A DNA stretch of 64,000 nucleotides, taken from NCBI GenBank assembly GCA_041686955.1, contig JAWLCV010000001.1, positions 62,001 to 126,000 on the forward strand, given 5' to 3'. Of the stretch, positions 32,978-43,187 are shown piece after piece. The DNA is from UBA7803 sp041686955. GTDB lineage: Bacteria; Pseudomonadota; Gammaproteobacteria; Pseudomonadales; Azotimanducaceae. The notes beneath the pieces were generated by a model. It was not told where the DNA came from, ran no database searches, and saw nothing but the letters and a program-made list of their open reading frames with translations. Positions within the stretch are counted from its first letter, which is position 1, and each line of letters begins with the position of its first letter. The translations under genes and the position numbers were made by a program.

Positions 32978-34487
32978 AGAGCTGCTGATCAACGTCAACG
33001 ACTTCGAAACCCGGGTCGCCCTGCTCGCAGGGGGCTCGGTCCAGGAAGTTCATCTGGCGCGGGCGGAGGGCTACAGCCTCACCGGCAACATCTATCTCGG
33101 CAAGGTGGAGCGCATCGTGCCCGGGATGCAGGCGGCCTTCATTGATCTGGGGTTGGAGCGCCCCGGTTTCCTCCACGTTCGCGACATCGAGGGTCCCCGG
33201 CTCATGCTCGGAGAAGCGCCGGAGCGCGCCGCCGACATTCGCGACCTGCTCCACGACGGCCAGCAGCTCATGGTGCAGGTGGCCAAGGACCCCATATCGG
33301 GGAAGGGCGCCCGGCTCACCACGCAGCTCGCCCTGGCCTCGCGCTACATCGTGCTGATGCCGTTCAACGACCACATCGGCATCTCTCAGCGCATCGAGGA
33401 GGAAGCGGAGCGGACCCGGCTGAAGGACCTGATCGACGCGCGCCGGGCGGCCCAGGGCGTCGCCATGGGCTTCATCGCCCGCACCGCGGCCGAAGGGGTC
33501 GGCGAATCGGTGATCGACACGGAGGTCCGGGTGCTGGCCCGCATGTGGGACAAGATCCTGGAAAAGAAGCGTCAGGTGACCTGCCCCGCGCTGGTCTACC
33601 AGGAGATTCCGTTGCACATCCGGGTGGTGCGCGACCTGGCGGGGCCGCGGCTGTCGCGCATCCTCATTGACCACGAGGAGACCTATCAGCGGGTCCGGGA
33701 TTTCGTGGTGGATTTTCTGCCGGAATCCGTGGATCGGGTGCAGCTCTATCAGGAGTCGCGGCCGCTGTTCGAGCGTTTCGGCGTGGAGGAGGAGCTGGCC
33801 CGGGCCCTGGCCAAGCGGGTGCCGCTGAAATCCGGCGGGCATCTGATCATCGAGCAGACCGAGGCCATGATCACCATCGACGTGAACACCGGCGGATTCC
33901 TCGGCGCCAGCAATCTGGAAGACACCGTCTACCGCACCAACCTGGAAGCGGCCCAGGTGATTCCCAGGCAGCTCCGGCTCAGAAACCTGGGGGGCATCAT
34001 CGTCATCGACTTCATCGACATGGAGGACGAGGAGCACCGCCGGCAGGTGCTTCGCGCCCTGGAAAAAGCCTGCGAGGCGGATCCCGCGCGGATCCGGCTG
34101 GAAGGCTTCTCGTCGCTCGGGCTGGTGCAGATGAGCCGCAAGCGCACCCGGGAGTCGTTGGTGCAGCAGGTGTGCGAGCCCTGCGCCAAATGCAGCGGCC
34201 TCGGCGTGGTGAAAACCCCCCAGACCACCTGCATCGAGGTGTTCAGGGCCATTCTGCGGGACGCCCGGGGGCGCTGCGCGGGCCGCGAGAACGATGCCGG
34301 CGCGGCGGTGGAGTACCTGATCCGGGCCACCGAGACGGTGGTGGATCGGCTCCTGGACGAGGACGCCGCCCAGCTCGCCGCGCTGTGCCGGGAGATCGGC
34401 CGGGACGTGCGTATCCAGGTGGAGCCCAGCTACGGCCCGGGCGAGTTCGACGTGGTGCTGGTACAGGGCGCGCGCCGCCCGGCGTGA
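32970..34487 (+). CDS. rng: Ribonuclease G
   Basis: A 505-residue endoribonuclease. The S1 domain includes YLGKVERIVPGMQAAFIDLG; the DNase I-like catalytic domain has Asp304 (TIDVNTG) and Asp347 (IVIDFIDM), the positions known in E. coli RNase G; the zinc-link is CEPCAKCSG. It processes the 5' end of 16S rRNA and decays some mRNAs. It lacks the long C-terminal scaffold of RNase E. The ATG at 32970 is in the end of maf. yhdP follows after 82 nt. Confidence 0.96.
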   Translation: MTEELLINVNDFETRVALLAGGSVQEVHLARAEGYSLTGNIYLGKVERIVPGMQAAFIDLGLERPGFLHVRDIEGPRLMLGEAPERAADIRDLLHDGQQLMVQVAKDPISGKGARLTTQLALASRYIVLMPFNDHIGISQRIEEEAERTRLKDLIDARRAAQGVAMGFIARTAAEGVGESVIDTEVRVLARMWDKILEKKRQVTCPALVYQEIPLHIRVVRDLAGPRLSRILIDHEETYQRVRDFVVDFLPESVDRVQLYQESRPLFERFGVEEELARALAKRVPLKSGGHLIIEQTEAMITIDVNTGGFLGASNLEDTVYRTNLEAAQVIPRQLRLRNLGGIIVIDFIDMEDEEHRRQVLRALEKACEADPARIRLEGFSSLGLVQMSRKRTRESLVQQVCEPCAKCSGLGVVKTPQTTCIEVFRAILRDARGRCAGRENDAGAAVEYLIRATETVVDRLLDEDAAQLAALCREIGRDVRIQVEPSYGPGEFDVVLVQGARRPA

Positions 34488-34569
34488 CGGGACTCCCCGT
34501 GGCACGGGAATTCGGCGCCGGCTCGCAGGGTCATATATCCTGCATGCTTCCCCCCCGAGGTAGGATTTC

Positions 34570-37500
34570 TTGTTTCGTCTGCTGCTAAGACCGCTGCTGG
34601 TGATCCTCACCCTGGGGATGCTGGTAGTGGCGCTGTTTCAGGTGGCGGGCAGAGTGACCGCCGCCTTGCTCGACGGCGCTCAGCCGGTGGTCAACCGTCT
34701 CCTCGCGCCCCGCGGTATCCGCGTCACCGGCCTGGAGGGCGACTGGCGCATGCTCAACCCGATTCTGCGGCTCGATCGGGTGGAGCTGCCCGGGGGGCGC
34801 CTGGACGGGCTGGTGGTGGAGATCGACATGGTCGAGAGCGTGCTGCGGGGCACGCTGCTCGCGCGCCGGTTGAAGGTGGCGGACGTGAGGCTACATTTCG
34901 AGAAGCCGGACGGCGAGCCGTGGCGGCTGCCCTGGTCCGGGGGCGGCGCCGGTGAGCTGGATCCGCTGCCGTTCCTGCGTCACAGCTCCCAGCTCGAGGT
35001 TTCCGGGGCCGTGTCCGTGGCGCGGCCGGACGCGGCGGTCGCCGAGGTCGCCTTCGAATACGTGGGCACCAACCGCGGCGGGCGCCACCGCCATACCCTG
35101 GAGCTGCGCAACCGCGGCGACGACTGTGTCGACGGCTGCCGCCTGGCGTTGGACTATCAGGGGGAGGCGGGGCTGTGGCCGCTGCGGCCGTCGCGCACCC
35201 GGGTGCTGGCCACTGCCAGCGGTTTTCAGCTCCCCAAAGCGCTGCTCGGAATCTCGCCGCTGCGCATCGCCGCGCTGGATCTGCGCTGGGACCGCGGCCC
35301 GGATGCCTCCGGCGGCAGCCTCGCGTTCACGGCGGAGCAATTCGACCTGCCGGGGGATCTCACCCTGGCCACCCGGCTGCGCGGCGCGGTGCGCGGTGAC
35401 GGCGAGACCCATCGCGGCGCCGTCACCGAGTGGCAGGTGCGCCAGGGAGCGGAGGTCTGGGAGCTCCCGGAGATGGCGGTGAACGCCGACGCCGAGGGGG
35501 TCTGGGTGTGGATGCCGAAGCTGGACCTCGAGCGGGCCGGGCAGTTTCTGGCTCGGGCCCTGTCCGGGGTGGATCCGGCGGAGCGTTGGCTGAAGAATCT
35601 GAACGTTCGCGGCCAGGCGCACAACCTGCGGGCGTTTTATCGCTTCTCCGGCGACCTGGGCTACGCCCTGACCCTGGACGGCCTGGCCATCGACCCCTTC
35701 AAGGGCGTCCCGGCCGTGGCCGACGCCGGAGGCGAGCTGTTCGGCTACGGGCAGGGGCTGCAGCTCAACCTGAACGCCCAGGACATGTCCCTGCGCTTCC
35801 CGGACCTGTTCGACGGAGGCTGGCAGCTCCCGTACGCCCAAGGCATGGTCCAGGCCTGGTTCGGCCGCGACTACTTCGGCATCCGCGGTCTCAATCTCCG
35901 CGCCGACGCGTTCGGCAGCCGCACGGCGGGACGATTCGCCATGACCCGGCCCCAGGACCGCGCCGGGCAGCGTCTGCTGCTGCTCATCAGCACCGACCGG
36001 ATGGACGTGGCGCAGGCGCTGCGGTTCGTTCCAGAGCGCCTGCCGGAAGGCTTGCGTCAGTGGCTGGCCACGGGCCCCCGCGGCGGCACGCTGGAGCGGG
36101 CGCGGCTCGCTTATCAGGGGCAGTTTCGCGAGGAACCCGGCGAGTTGGGCCGGCGCATGGAACTGGCCGCGGAGATCCGGGACGGCCGCGTGCTCTACCA
36201 CCCGGACTGGCCGGAGGTCACCGGGCTGGCGGCCCGGTTTGCGGTGGCGGGCTCCGCCGTCGACGTGGAGGTGAAGGAGGGTAAGAGCGGCGGCGCGAGT
36301 CTCGGCGGCTCCCGGGTTCGGCTGGCGGAGGGCGCGTCGCTTCTGGACCTGGCGCTGGATGCCACCACGGATGCCGGCGATGCGTTGGATTTTCTGCGCG
36401 GCACGCCCATATCCCGATGGCTCCGCTTCGTCGAGCCGGACTGGCGTGCGGGCGGTCCCCTGCGCCTGTCGGGCGACCTGCGGGTGCCGCTGGCGCCGGA
36501 TGCTCCGCCGCCCGCGGTGCGGCTGCGCGCGGATCTCGATGGGGTGGACGTGGCGCTGCCCGGCTACCGCCTGGCGCTGGCAGGGCTGGACGGCAGCTTC
36601 CGCTATCGCTATCCCCACCACGTGGATGCCAGCGGCATCACCGGGGTCCTGTTCGGCGAGCCCGTCACCGTCGGGGCGCGGACCCGGGGTGAGCAGGTGC
36701 ACATCGAACTCTCCGGCCGGGTCCCGCCGGCGGACTTGTGGACGTTGATGGATCTGGACGATCCCGGGCTCGCGCAGGGGTCCCTGGACTTCCGGGCGGA
36801 CCTGGGCATTCCCGTGGCCGATGGCGCGTTTCCGGTGCTGACGGTGTCCTCACGCCTGGACGGTCTGGCGTTGTCGCTGCCGGGGGGCTACGGCAAGCCG
36901 GCGGATCGCCCGGAGCCCCTGGCGGCGACGCTGGAGTTCCGTCCGGACCACCGGGTGTTCAGCGCCGACTATCGGGACGCCCGGGGATGGGTGCACGTCT
37001 CCGACCGGTTGCTGCGGGGCTCCATCGGTTTCGACGACCCGGCGTTGGATCCCATCTGGGTGGGTGACGAGCTGGTACTGACGGGTAAGCTCGCCGGGTT
37101 TCGCCTGGAAGAGGTGGTGCCCGACGGCGAGGCGGCCGGTGCGGCGCCGCCGTTCCCGCCCTTGCGGTTGGAAGACCTTCGGGTCGACGAGATCGGCGTG
37201 GGCGATTTCGCCGTCACCGGAGCAGAGTTGAACGGCCGGATCGACGCCGACGCGCTGCAGATCGGCGTACGCAGCAACGAGGTGAACGGCATCCTCTCGC
37301 GTCGCGGTGAGGAGCCTCTGAAGGTGCTGCTGGAGAGCCTGGACGTTCCCGGCAGCGACGCCCAAGGCGCGCGAGGCGACGTGCTGGACCCGGCGATGGT
37401 GGCGGACCTGCCCGCGGCGGACGTCCAGATCGACCGCGTCACGCTGGCCGGCGAGGACTTCGGCCGCTGGCACTTCAGCATGCGCCCGAAGGGCGACGAC

Positions 37501-38328
37501 CTCGAGCTGGTGGATCTGCAGGCCCGGGTGCGCGGCGTGACGGTGGAAGCGCCCGGCGGCCTGGTGTGGCAGGGCGGGGCCAACGAGACCCGTTTCACCG
37601 GGGCTCTGCGGGTGGAGGACCTGGCGAAGGTGCTGCCCCGCTGGGGTTACGCACCGAGCGTGAAGACCGACTCGGCGTCGTTGAGCGGCACGTTCCGCTG
37701 GGCCGGCTCGCCGGTGGCGGTGGACCTGCTGAAGCTGCGCGGCGAGGGCCGCGCCCGGGCAGAGGACGGGCACTTCCTGGAGGTCGAGTCGGGGGCCGGG
37801 GCCCTGCGCATTCTCAGCCTGATGAACTTCACCGCCATCGCCAAGCGTATGAGCCTGAACTTCTCCGACGTCTTCGGCCGAGGCGTGAGCTTCGACGAGC
37901 TGGATGGCCGCATCGGCCTGGACGAGGGCGTGCTCGAGTTCATCGAGCCCATGGCCGTGGACGGCACCGGAAGCCGCTTCCGCATCACGGGAACCGTGGA
38001 CCTCGCGCATGGTCGGTTGAACAACGAGATGCTGGTCACCCTGCCGGTGAGCCGCAGCCTGCCCTGGTACGCCGCCTACGTGGCGCTGGCCAATCCCCTT
38101 GCGGGGCTCGGCGTGCTGGTGGGTGAGCGGGTGCTGCGCAAGCCCCTGGAGCAGTTCAGCAGCGCCAAGTACCGCATCGGTGGTACCTTAGACGACCCTG
38201 CGGTGGAGTTCGTGAGCGTCTTCGACGTGGGGACGCCCGAGCAGGATGCGGCGGTGGCCGTGGACGCGGCCGCGGAGCTGGAGCCGGCGCCTCAGCCAGC
38301 ACCCGAGGCGGACGAGACGGATCAGTGA
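34570..38328 (+). CDS. yhdP: YhdP-family AsmA-like envelope protein
   Basis: A 1252-residue protein with one N-terminal membrane helix (LLLRPLLVILTLGML) and a long repetitive periplasmic beta-strand region, ending in an AsmA_2/DUF3971-type domain (GTVDLAHGRLNNEMLVTLPV). YhdP, with TamB and YdbH, carries phospholipids between inner and outer membranes through a long hydrophobic groove. Length is normal for YhdP. The start is a TTG at 34570 with GAGGTAGGA upstream. The C-terminal about 35 residues are rich in Glu, Pro and Ala and look disordered. The position between rng and tldD is conserved. Confidence 0.93.
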   Translation: MFRLLLRPLLVILTLGMLVVALFQVAGRVTAALLDGAQPVVNRLLAPRGIRVTGLEGDWRMLNPILRLDRVELPGGRLDGLVVEIDMVESVLRGTLLARRLKVADVRLHFEKPDGEPWRLPWSGGGAGELDPLPFLRHSSQLEVSGAVSVARPDAAVAEVAFEYVGTNRGGRHRHTLELRNRGDDCVDGCRLALDYQGEAGLWPLRPSRTRVLATASGFQLPKALLGISPLRIAALDLRWDRGPDASGGSLAFTAEQFDLPGDLTLATRLRGAVRGDGETHRGAVTEWQVRQGAEVWELPEMAVNADAEGVWVWMPKLDLERAGQFLARALSGVDPAERWLKNLNVRGQAHNLRAFYRFSGDLGYALTLDGLAIDPFKGVPAVADAGGELFGYGQGLQLNLNAQDMSLRFPDLFDGGWQLPYAQGMVQAWFGRDYFGIRGLNLRADAFGSRTAGRFAMTRPQDRAGQRLLLLISTDRMDVAQALRFVPERLPEGLRQWLATGPRGGTLERARLAYQGQFREEPGELGRRMELAAEIRDGRVLYHPDWPEVTGLAARFAVAGSAVDVEVKEGKSGGASLGGSRVRLAEGASLLDLALDATTDAGDALDFLRGTPISRWLRFVEPDWRAGGPLRLSGDLRVPLAPDAPPPAVRLRADLDGVDVALPGYRLALAGLDGSFRYRYPHHVDASGITGVLFGEPVTVGARTRGEQVHIELSGRVPPADLWTLMDLDDPGLAQGSLDFRADLGIPVADGAFPVLTVSSRLDGLALSLPGGYGKPADRPEPLAATLEFRPDHRVFSADYRDARGWVHVSDRLLRGSIGFDDPALDPIWVGDELVLTGKLAGFRLEEVVPDGEAAGAAPPFPPLRLEDLRVDEIGVGDFAVTGAELNGRIDADALQIGVRSNEVNGILSRRGEEPLKVLLESLDVPGSDAQGARGDVLDPAMVADLPAADVQIDRVTLAGEDFGRWHFSMRPKGDDLELVDLQARVRGVTVEAPGGLVWQGGANETRFTGALRVEDLAKVLPRWGYAPSVKTDSASLSGTFRWAGSPVAVDLLKLRGEGRARAEDGHFLEVESGAGALRILSLMNFTAIAKRMSLNFSDVFGRGVSFDELDGRIGLDEGVLEFIEPMAVDGTGSRFRITGTVDLAHGRLNNEMLVTLPVSRSLPWYAAYVALANPLAGLGVLVGERVLRKPLEQFSSAKYRIGGTLDDPAVEFVSVFDVGTPEQDAAVAVDAAAELEPAPQPAPEADETDQ

Positions 38329-38368
38329 CGGACGGCACGGCGAATATCCCTTACCGACAGCGGAGCCT

Positions 38369-39814
38369 ATGAACGACGTATTGCAGCAAGCCCAGGAACA
38401 GCTCTGGACCCCGGCGGAGATCGAGCAGAACGACGTGGAGCGGCTCCTGGGCAAGCTCGCCGGCCGCTCCATCGATCTCGGCGAGCTGTTCTTCCAGCAC
38501 CAGCGGTCCGAGGCGTGGGCCCTCGAGGACGGCATCGTCAAGGAGGGCAGCTTCAGCGTCGACCGCGGGGTGGGGGTACGCGCGGTGAGCGGCGAGAAAA
38601 CGGGGTTCGCCTACGCGGAGGACATCCTGCTGCCGGCGCTGGCGAATGCCACCGATGCGGCGCGGTCCATCGCCCGCCATGGGCAGGAGGCCCGGGTGGA
38701 CGTCTGGCACAGGGTGCCCGCGGAGCCGTGCTATCCCGCTGCCGACCCGATCGCCAGCATGACGGAAGCCGCCAAGGTGTCGTTGCTCGCCGAGGTGGAC
38801 GCCGAGGCCCGGCGCCAGGACCCGCGGGTGAAGGAGGTGAACGTACGGCTTTCGGCGAGTCACGAGTCGATCCTGGTGATGGCGTCCGACGGTACCCTGG
38901 CGGCGGACGTGCGGCCCCTGGTGCGCCTGGACGTCTCGGTGATCGTGGAGCAGGGCGGGCGCCGCGAGCGCGGCTCGGCGGGCGGCGGCGGACGCGGCGA
39001 CTTGAGCCGGGTCACCGCGGGCGGCTACGCGCTCGGCCTCGCGCGCGAGGCGGTGCGCACGGCGCTCGTGAATCTGGACGCGGAGGACGCCCCGGCGGGC
39101 GCCATGCCGGTGGTGCTCGGCCCGGGCTGGCCCGGGGTGCTGCTGCACGAGGCGGTGGGTCACGGGCTCGAAGGGGATTTCAACCGCAAGGGCAGCTCGG
39201 CTTTCGCCAACCGGATGGGACAACCGGTGGCGTCGAAGCTGTGCACGGTGGTGGACGACGGCAGCCTCATGGACCGCCGCGGGTCGCTGACCGTGGACGA
39301 CGAAGGCACCCCCACGGGTGAAACGGTGCTCATCGAGAACGGCGTTCTGGTGGGTTACATGCAGGACAAGCTGAACGCCCGGCTCATGGGCGCGCGGCCC
39401 ACGGGCAACGGCCGGCGCCAGAGCTACGCCCACCTGCCCATGCCGCGCATGACCAACACGTTCATGCGCCCGGGTCCCCACGACCCGGCGGAGATCATCG
39501 CCAGCGTCGACCGCGGAATCTACGCGGTGAACTTCGGCGGCGGCCAGGTGGACATCACGTCGGGGCGCTTCGTCTTCTCGGCGACGGAGGCGTACCTCAT
39601 CGAAGGCGGTCGCGTGACCCGGCCCATTCGCGGCGCGACCCTCATCGGCAACGGCCCCGAGGTCATGAACCGTGTGTCCATGGTGGGCAACGACCTGGCT
39701 TTGGATCAGGGCGTGGGCGTGTGCGGCAAGGACGGCCAGAGCGTGCCTGTGGGTGTCGGTCAACCCTCGCTGAAGATCGACGAGGTCACCGTGGGCGGCA
39801 CTCAGACCGGGTGA
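38369..39814 (+). CDS. tldD: Metalloprotease TldD
   Basis: A 481-residue subunit with the zinc-site motif HEAVGH at residues 260-265 and GLEGDFNRKGSS just after it. TldD and TldE form a heterodimer that degrades unfolded peptides and matures some ribosomally made peptides (microcin B17, for example). The ATG at 38369 is 40 nt after yhdP. The 3' end overlaps the convergent darP gene by 13 nt; the partner tldE lies just beyond darP. Confidence 0.96.
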   Translation: MNDVLQQAQEQLWTPAEIEQNDVERLLGKLAGRSIDLGELFFQHQRSEAWALEDGIVKEGSFSVDRGVGVRAVSGEKTGFAYAEDILLPALANATDAARSIARHGQEARVDVWHRVPAEPCYPAADPIASMTEAAKVSLLAEVDAEARRQDPRVKEVNVRLSASHESILVMASDGTLAADVRPLVRLDVSVIVEQGGRRERGSAGGGGRGDLSRVTAGGYALGLAREAVRTALVNLDAEDAPAGAMPVVLGPGWPGVLLHEAVGHGLEGDFNRKGSSAFANRMGQPVASKLCTVVDDGSLMDRRGSLTVDDEGTPTGETVLIENGVLVGYMQDKLNARLMGARPTGNGRRQSYAHLPMPRMTNTFMRPGPHDPAEIIASVDRGIYAVNFGGGQVDITSGRFVFSATEAYLIEGGRVTRPIRGATLIGNGPEVMNRVSMVGNDLALDQGVGVCGKDGQSVPVGVGQPSLKIDEVTVGGTQTG

Positions 39815-40332
39815 ACGGTGTCGCGCAGAAAGCGGAACAGGGCGCGATACGCCGTCTTCTGCTGGTCGTCGTTTTTGGCCCGGTGCACCTGCTGGATCTT
39901 GTGGCGGAGCTGCTGGGTGTCGGCCTCGGGATGTTCGTCGAGAAACTCCGTCAACGCGTCGGGCTCGGCGAGCAGCCGCTCGCGCCAGCGCTCGAGCAGG
40001 TGGAACTCGTAGTGGGCTTCGGCGGAACGTCCCTTGAGGGTCTCCAGGGCGGATTCCAGAGGCGCCACGTTCTCGTCGCGCATGAGCCGGCCGATGAACT
40101 GGAGCTGCCGCCGGCGCGCCTCGTTGGACGGGAAGCGCTGATAGTCGGCGATGGCGGCGCGCAGCACGTCCGAGAGCGGCAGCTCGTCGAGATCCGCCGG
40201 CTTCAATCCCGCGAGCTCCTGCCCCAGGCTCTGCAGACGGTGGGCCTGCCGCTTGCGCTCGGATTTGCTGACGCGCTCGTCCGCGCCGGGCTCATGCCCG
40301 TGGCCGTGGGAATGTCGGTTTCTGCTGCCCAT
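39802..40332 (-). CDS. darP: Dual-action ribosomal maturation protein DarP (YjgA, DUF615)
   Basis: A 176-residue, charged, mainly helical protein. VSKSERKRQAHRLQSLGQEL, LPLSDVLRAAIADYQ and RRRQLQFIGRLMR are the DUF615 signature segments. DarP helps late maturation of the 50S subunit near the peptidyl transferase centre. The N-terminus is His-rich (SHGHGHEPG). The ATG at 40332 is preferred to upstream frames that run into the tldE promoter side. It lies between tldD and tldE on the opposite strand. Confidence 0.92.
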   Translation of the reverse strand: MGSRNRHSHGHGHEPGADERVSKSERKRQAHRLQSLGQELAGLKPADLDELPLSDVLRAAIADYQRFPSNEARRRQLQFIGRLMRDENVAPLESALETLKGRSAEAHYEFHLLERWRERLLAEPDALTEFLDEHPEADTQQLRHKIQQVHRAKNDDQQKTAYRALFRFLRDTVHPV

Positions 40333-40387
40333 CGGCAGCAGCCTACCCCATGGCCACGGAATTTCCAGAATTTTGCGGTGGAGAGTG

Positions 40388-41758
40388 ATGGCTAAGGAAC
40401 TGGACAGACCGGGCGGTCCGGCGGCGGTGGATCTGCGGGCGAGCGAGGCCGAGCTGAAGGTCCTGGTCGCGGAGATCCTCGAGGAGGCGAGCCGCCAGGG
40501 GGCGAGCGCGGCGGAGGTTTCCGTCAGCGCCGACACCGGCCTTTCGGTGAGCGTGCGCAAGGGGAGCCTCGAGACCATCGAGTTCAATCAGGACCGGGGC
40601 TTCGGCATCACCGTCTATTTCGGAACGCGCAAGGGCTCCGCCAGCACCTCCGACAGCAGCCGCGGCGCCATCCGCGAGACGGTGCGGGCGGCGGCGGAAA
40701 TCGCCCGCTTCACCCAGGAAGATCCCTGCAACGGTCTGGCCGATCCGGAGCTCATGCCTGCGGCCCTGCCGGCGCTGGATCTGTTTCACCCCTGGGATCT
40801 GGACCCGGCGCGGGCGGAGGCGCTGGCGCTCGAGTGCGAGAACGCCGCCTTCGAGCACGATCCCCGGGTGGTGAACTCGGAGGGAGCGCAGGTCAGCTCC
40901 CAGCAATCCTGCCGGGTCTACGGCAACAGCCACGGCTTCGTCGGCAGCTACCTCGGCACCCGGCACGGGGTGAGCTGCATGGTCATCGCCGAGGACGCCG
41001 CGGGCATGCAGCGCGACTACTGGTACACGATGACCCGGGATCCCCGCGAGCTCGAGACGCCGGCCGCGGTGGGTGCGCGGGCCGCCCGCCGGGCGGTGGC
41101 GCGGTTGTCACCTCGCCGGGTGCAGACGGGGCGGTTCCCGGTGCTGTACGCGCCGGAGGTGGCGACGGGGCTGGTGGGGCACCTGCTCGGCGCGCTCTCC
41201 GGCGGCGCTCAGTACCGCAAGGCGTCGTTTCTGCTGAACGCGCTGGGCGAGCGGGTGGCCGCGGAGCACCTGAGCCTGGTGGAGGAACCCCATCTGCCGC
41301 GCCGTATCGGCAGCGCCGCCTTCGACGGCGACGGCGTCGCCACGTGGCCGAAGGCCTTCGTGGATCACGGCGTGGCGGAAAGCTACATCCTCTCGGCTTA
41401 CTCCGCGCGGCGCCTGGGGTTGCGCACCACGGGCAACGCGGGCGGCGTATTCAATCTCACCGTCCGGGGGGAGACGCGGCCCGTGCCGGAGCTCCTGCGG
41501 GCCATGGGCCGGGGCCTGCTGGTCACCGAGCTCATGGGGCAGGGGGTGAACGGCGTCACGGGCGACTACTCCCGGGGCGCCTCCGGCTTCTGGGTGGAGA
41601 ACGGCGAGATCGCCTTCCCCGTGGACGAGATCACCATCGCCGGCAATCTCAAGGAGATGTACAAGGCACTCGAGCTGGTGGGCGACGATCTGGACGAGCG
41701 GGGCAACATTCGCACGCCGAGTCTGCTGATCGGTGCGATGACCGTGGCGGGGGATTAG
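40388..41758 (+). CDS. tldE: Metalloprotease subunit TldE/PmbA
   Basis: A 456-residue homologue of TldD without the HExxH site, as expected for the TldE subunit. SVSVRKGSLETIEFNQDRGFGI, GQGVNGVTGDYSRGASGFWVENGE and FPVDEITIAGNLKEM (in part) are typical. It pairs with TldD, which supplies the zinc site. The start at 40388 is preceded by GGAGAG and is 55 nt from the divergent darP start. A hairpin follows the stop at 41759-41799. Confidence 0.95.
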   Translation: MAKELDRPGGPAAVDLRASEAELKVLVAEILEEASRQGASAAEVSVSADTGLSVSVRKGSLETIEFNQDRGFGITVYFGTRKGSASTSDSSRGAIRETVRAAAEIARFTQEDPCNGLADPELMPAALPALDLFHPWDLDPARAEALALECENAAFEHDPRVVNSEGAQVSSQQSCRVYGNSHGFVGSYLGTRHGVSCMVIAEDAAGMQRDYWYTMTRDPRELETPAAVGARAARRAVARLSPRRVQTGRFPVLYAPEVATGLVGHLLGALSGGAQYRKASFLLNALGERVAAEHLSLVEEPHLPRRIGSAAFDGDGVATWPKAFVDHGVAESYILSAYSARRLGLRTTGNAGGVFNLTVRGETRPVPELLRAMGRGLLVTELMGQGVNGVTGDYSRGASGFWVENGEIAFPVDEITIAGNLKEMYKALELVGDDLDERGNIRTPSLLIGAMTVAGD

Positions 41759-41799
41759 GCGCGCCGTTCAGACCGGCAAGGGTGGTTGCCGGGCGCGCC
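41759..41799. terminator. Hairpin between convergent tldE and mgtE
   Basis: Inner arms CCGGCAA (41773-41779) and TTGCCGG (41786-41792) enclose a GGGTGG loop; outer arms GCGCGCC (41759-41765) and GGCGCGC (41792-41798) can extend the stem around a small internal loop. It starts at the base after the tldE stop and lies in the only gap before convergent mgtE. There is no clear T-run, so a bidirectional terminator is likely but not certain. Confidence 0.4.
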
Positions 41800-41826
41800 G
41801 CGTCTAGCTGATTCTGATCTCCGTGG

Positions 41827-43170
41827 TCAGCCGTAGGCGATGGTGGCCAGGCCCAGGAAGACGAAGAATCCCGCCACGTCGGTGATGGTGGTGAGCACCA
41901 CGCCGCCGGCCAGGGCCGGGTCGATGTCCAGGGAACGGAGAACGGCGGGGAGCAGCGCGCCGGCCACGCCGGCGATGATCAGGTTGACCACCATGGCGAC
42001 GGCGATGACGCCGCCGAGGATCAGGTCATGGAACGCGAAGGCTGCGGCGGCCGCCACCACCGCCGCCAGCAGCAGGCCGTTCAGCGCTGCCACCAGGAAC
42101 TCGCGGTTGAGCAGATAAGTGAGGTTGGCGCGGCCGATGTGGCCGAGCGCGATGCCACGAATCACCAGGGTCAGCGTCTGAGTGCCGGCGATGCCCCCCA
42201 TGCTGGCGACGATGGGCATGAGCACCGCCAGGGCCACCACCTTGGCGATGGTCTCCTCGAAGATGTTGATCACCGCCGAGGCGAGGAACGCTGTCAGCAG
42301 GTTGATGCCGAGCCACAGCGCGCGCCGCCGCACGGTGGTGAGAATGGGCGCGAAAGTGTCCTCTTCCAGATCGAGACCGGCCGGGGCCAGCAGGGCCTCC
42401 TCGGCGTCGGCGCGAATCACGTCCACCACGTCGTCGATGGTGATGCGGCCGAGCAGCCGGCCCTCGCTGTCGACCACCGGGGCCGAGACCAGGTCCTGAT
42501 CGGTGAAAATGCGCGCCACCTCGGAGTCGCTCATGTCCACGTGGATGGCGGCGGCATCCGTGTCCATGATCTCCCGGACCGTCACGGAGGGGTCGGCGGC
42601 CAGCAGCCGCGACACCGGCAGGACGCCCAGATACTCATCCTGCTTGTTCACCACGATGAGGGCGTCCAGGGGGTCCGGCAGATCCTTGCGCAGCCGCAGA
42701 TAGCGCAGCACCAGCTCCACGGAGTGACGGGCCTGCACCGTGATGGTGTCGGTGTTCATCAGGCCGCCGGCGCTGTCCTCGGGATACGACAGCACCGCCT
42801 CCACGCGGGCCCGGTCCTTGGCGTCCATGGCCGCCAGCACTTCCCGGGAGAGGGTGGCCGGAAGCTGCTGGAGAATGTCGGCGAAGTCGTCGGTGTCGAG
42901 CTCGTCGGCCGCCGCCACGAGCTGGGCCGTGTCCATGGACTCCAGGAAGCCGGCGCGGACGTCTTCCCCCAGGTACTGGAGCGCCTGGTTCTCTTCCTCC
43001 TCGTCGAGCAGCTCCCACAGCACCCGGCGCATCTTCGGCGGGCTGGAGGAAAGGAGGTTCGCAATCTCCTGGGGCCGCAGGGACTCCAGGAGGTAGCGGG
43101 TCTCCTCGATGGTGCCGGCGCCGAAGGAGTCGATGACCTCGTCGAGGCGTTCCTGGAGCGGTCTAGCCAT
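41827..43170 (-). CDS. mgtE: Magnesium transporter MgtE
   Basis: A 447-residue MgtE. The N-terminal superhelical domain (ALQYLGEDVRAGF repeats), two CBS domains (VVNKQDEYLGVLPVSRLL and VVDSEGRLLGRITIDDVVDV, shown in part) and a five-helix pore with the PIVASMGGIAGTQTL motif are visible. It is a Mg2+ channel gated by cytoplasmic Mg2+ bound to the N and CBS domains. It is the last gene of the minus-strand series that starts with yrbG, 17 nt after the HPr gene; this location is common in Chromatiales-like genomes. Confidence 0.95.
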   Translation of the reverse strand: MARPLQERLDEVIDSFGAGTIEETRYLLESLRPQEIANLLSSSPPKMRRVLWELLDEEEENQALQYLGEDVRAGFLESMDTAQLVAAADELDTDDFADILQQLPATLSREVLAAMDAKDRARVEAVLSYPEDSAGGLMNTDTITVQARHSVELVLRYLRLRKDLPDPLDALIVVNKQDEYLGVLPVSRLLAADPSVTVREIMDTDAAAIHVDMSDSEVARIFTDQDLVSAPVVDSEGRLLGRITIDDVVDVIRADAEEALLAPAGLDLEEDTFAPILTTVRRRALWLGINLLTAFLASAVINIFEETIAKVVALAVLMPIVASMGGIAGTQTLTLVIRGIALGHIGRANLTYLLNREFLVAALNGLLLAAVVAAAAAFAFHDLILGGVIAVAMVVNLIIAGVAGALLPAVLRSLDIDPALAGGVVLTTITDVAGFFVFLGLATIAYG

Positions 43171-43187
43171 TCAGCGGGCCCCCGGGC

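Noticed and set aside
32748..34610. 620-codon minus-strand frame opposite rng
   Set aside because: His-, Gln- and Arg-rich translation without family motifs, opposite a gene with catalytic Asp304/Asp347; a high-GC shadow frame.
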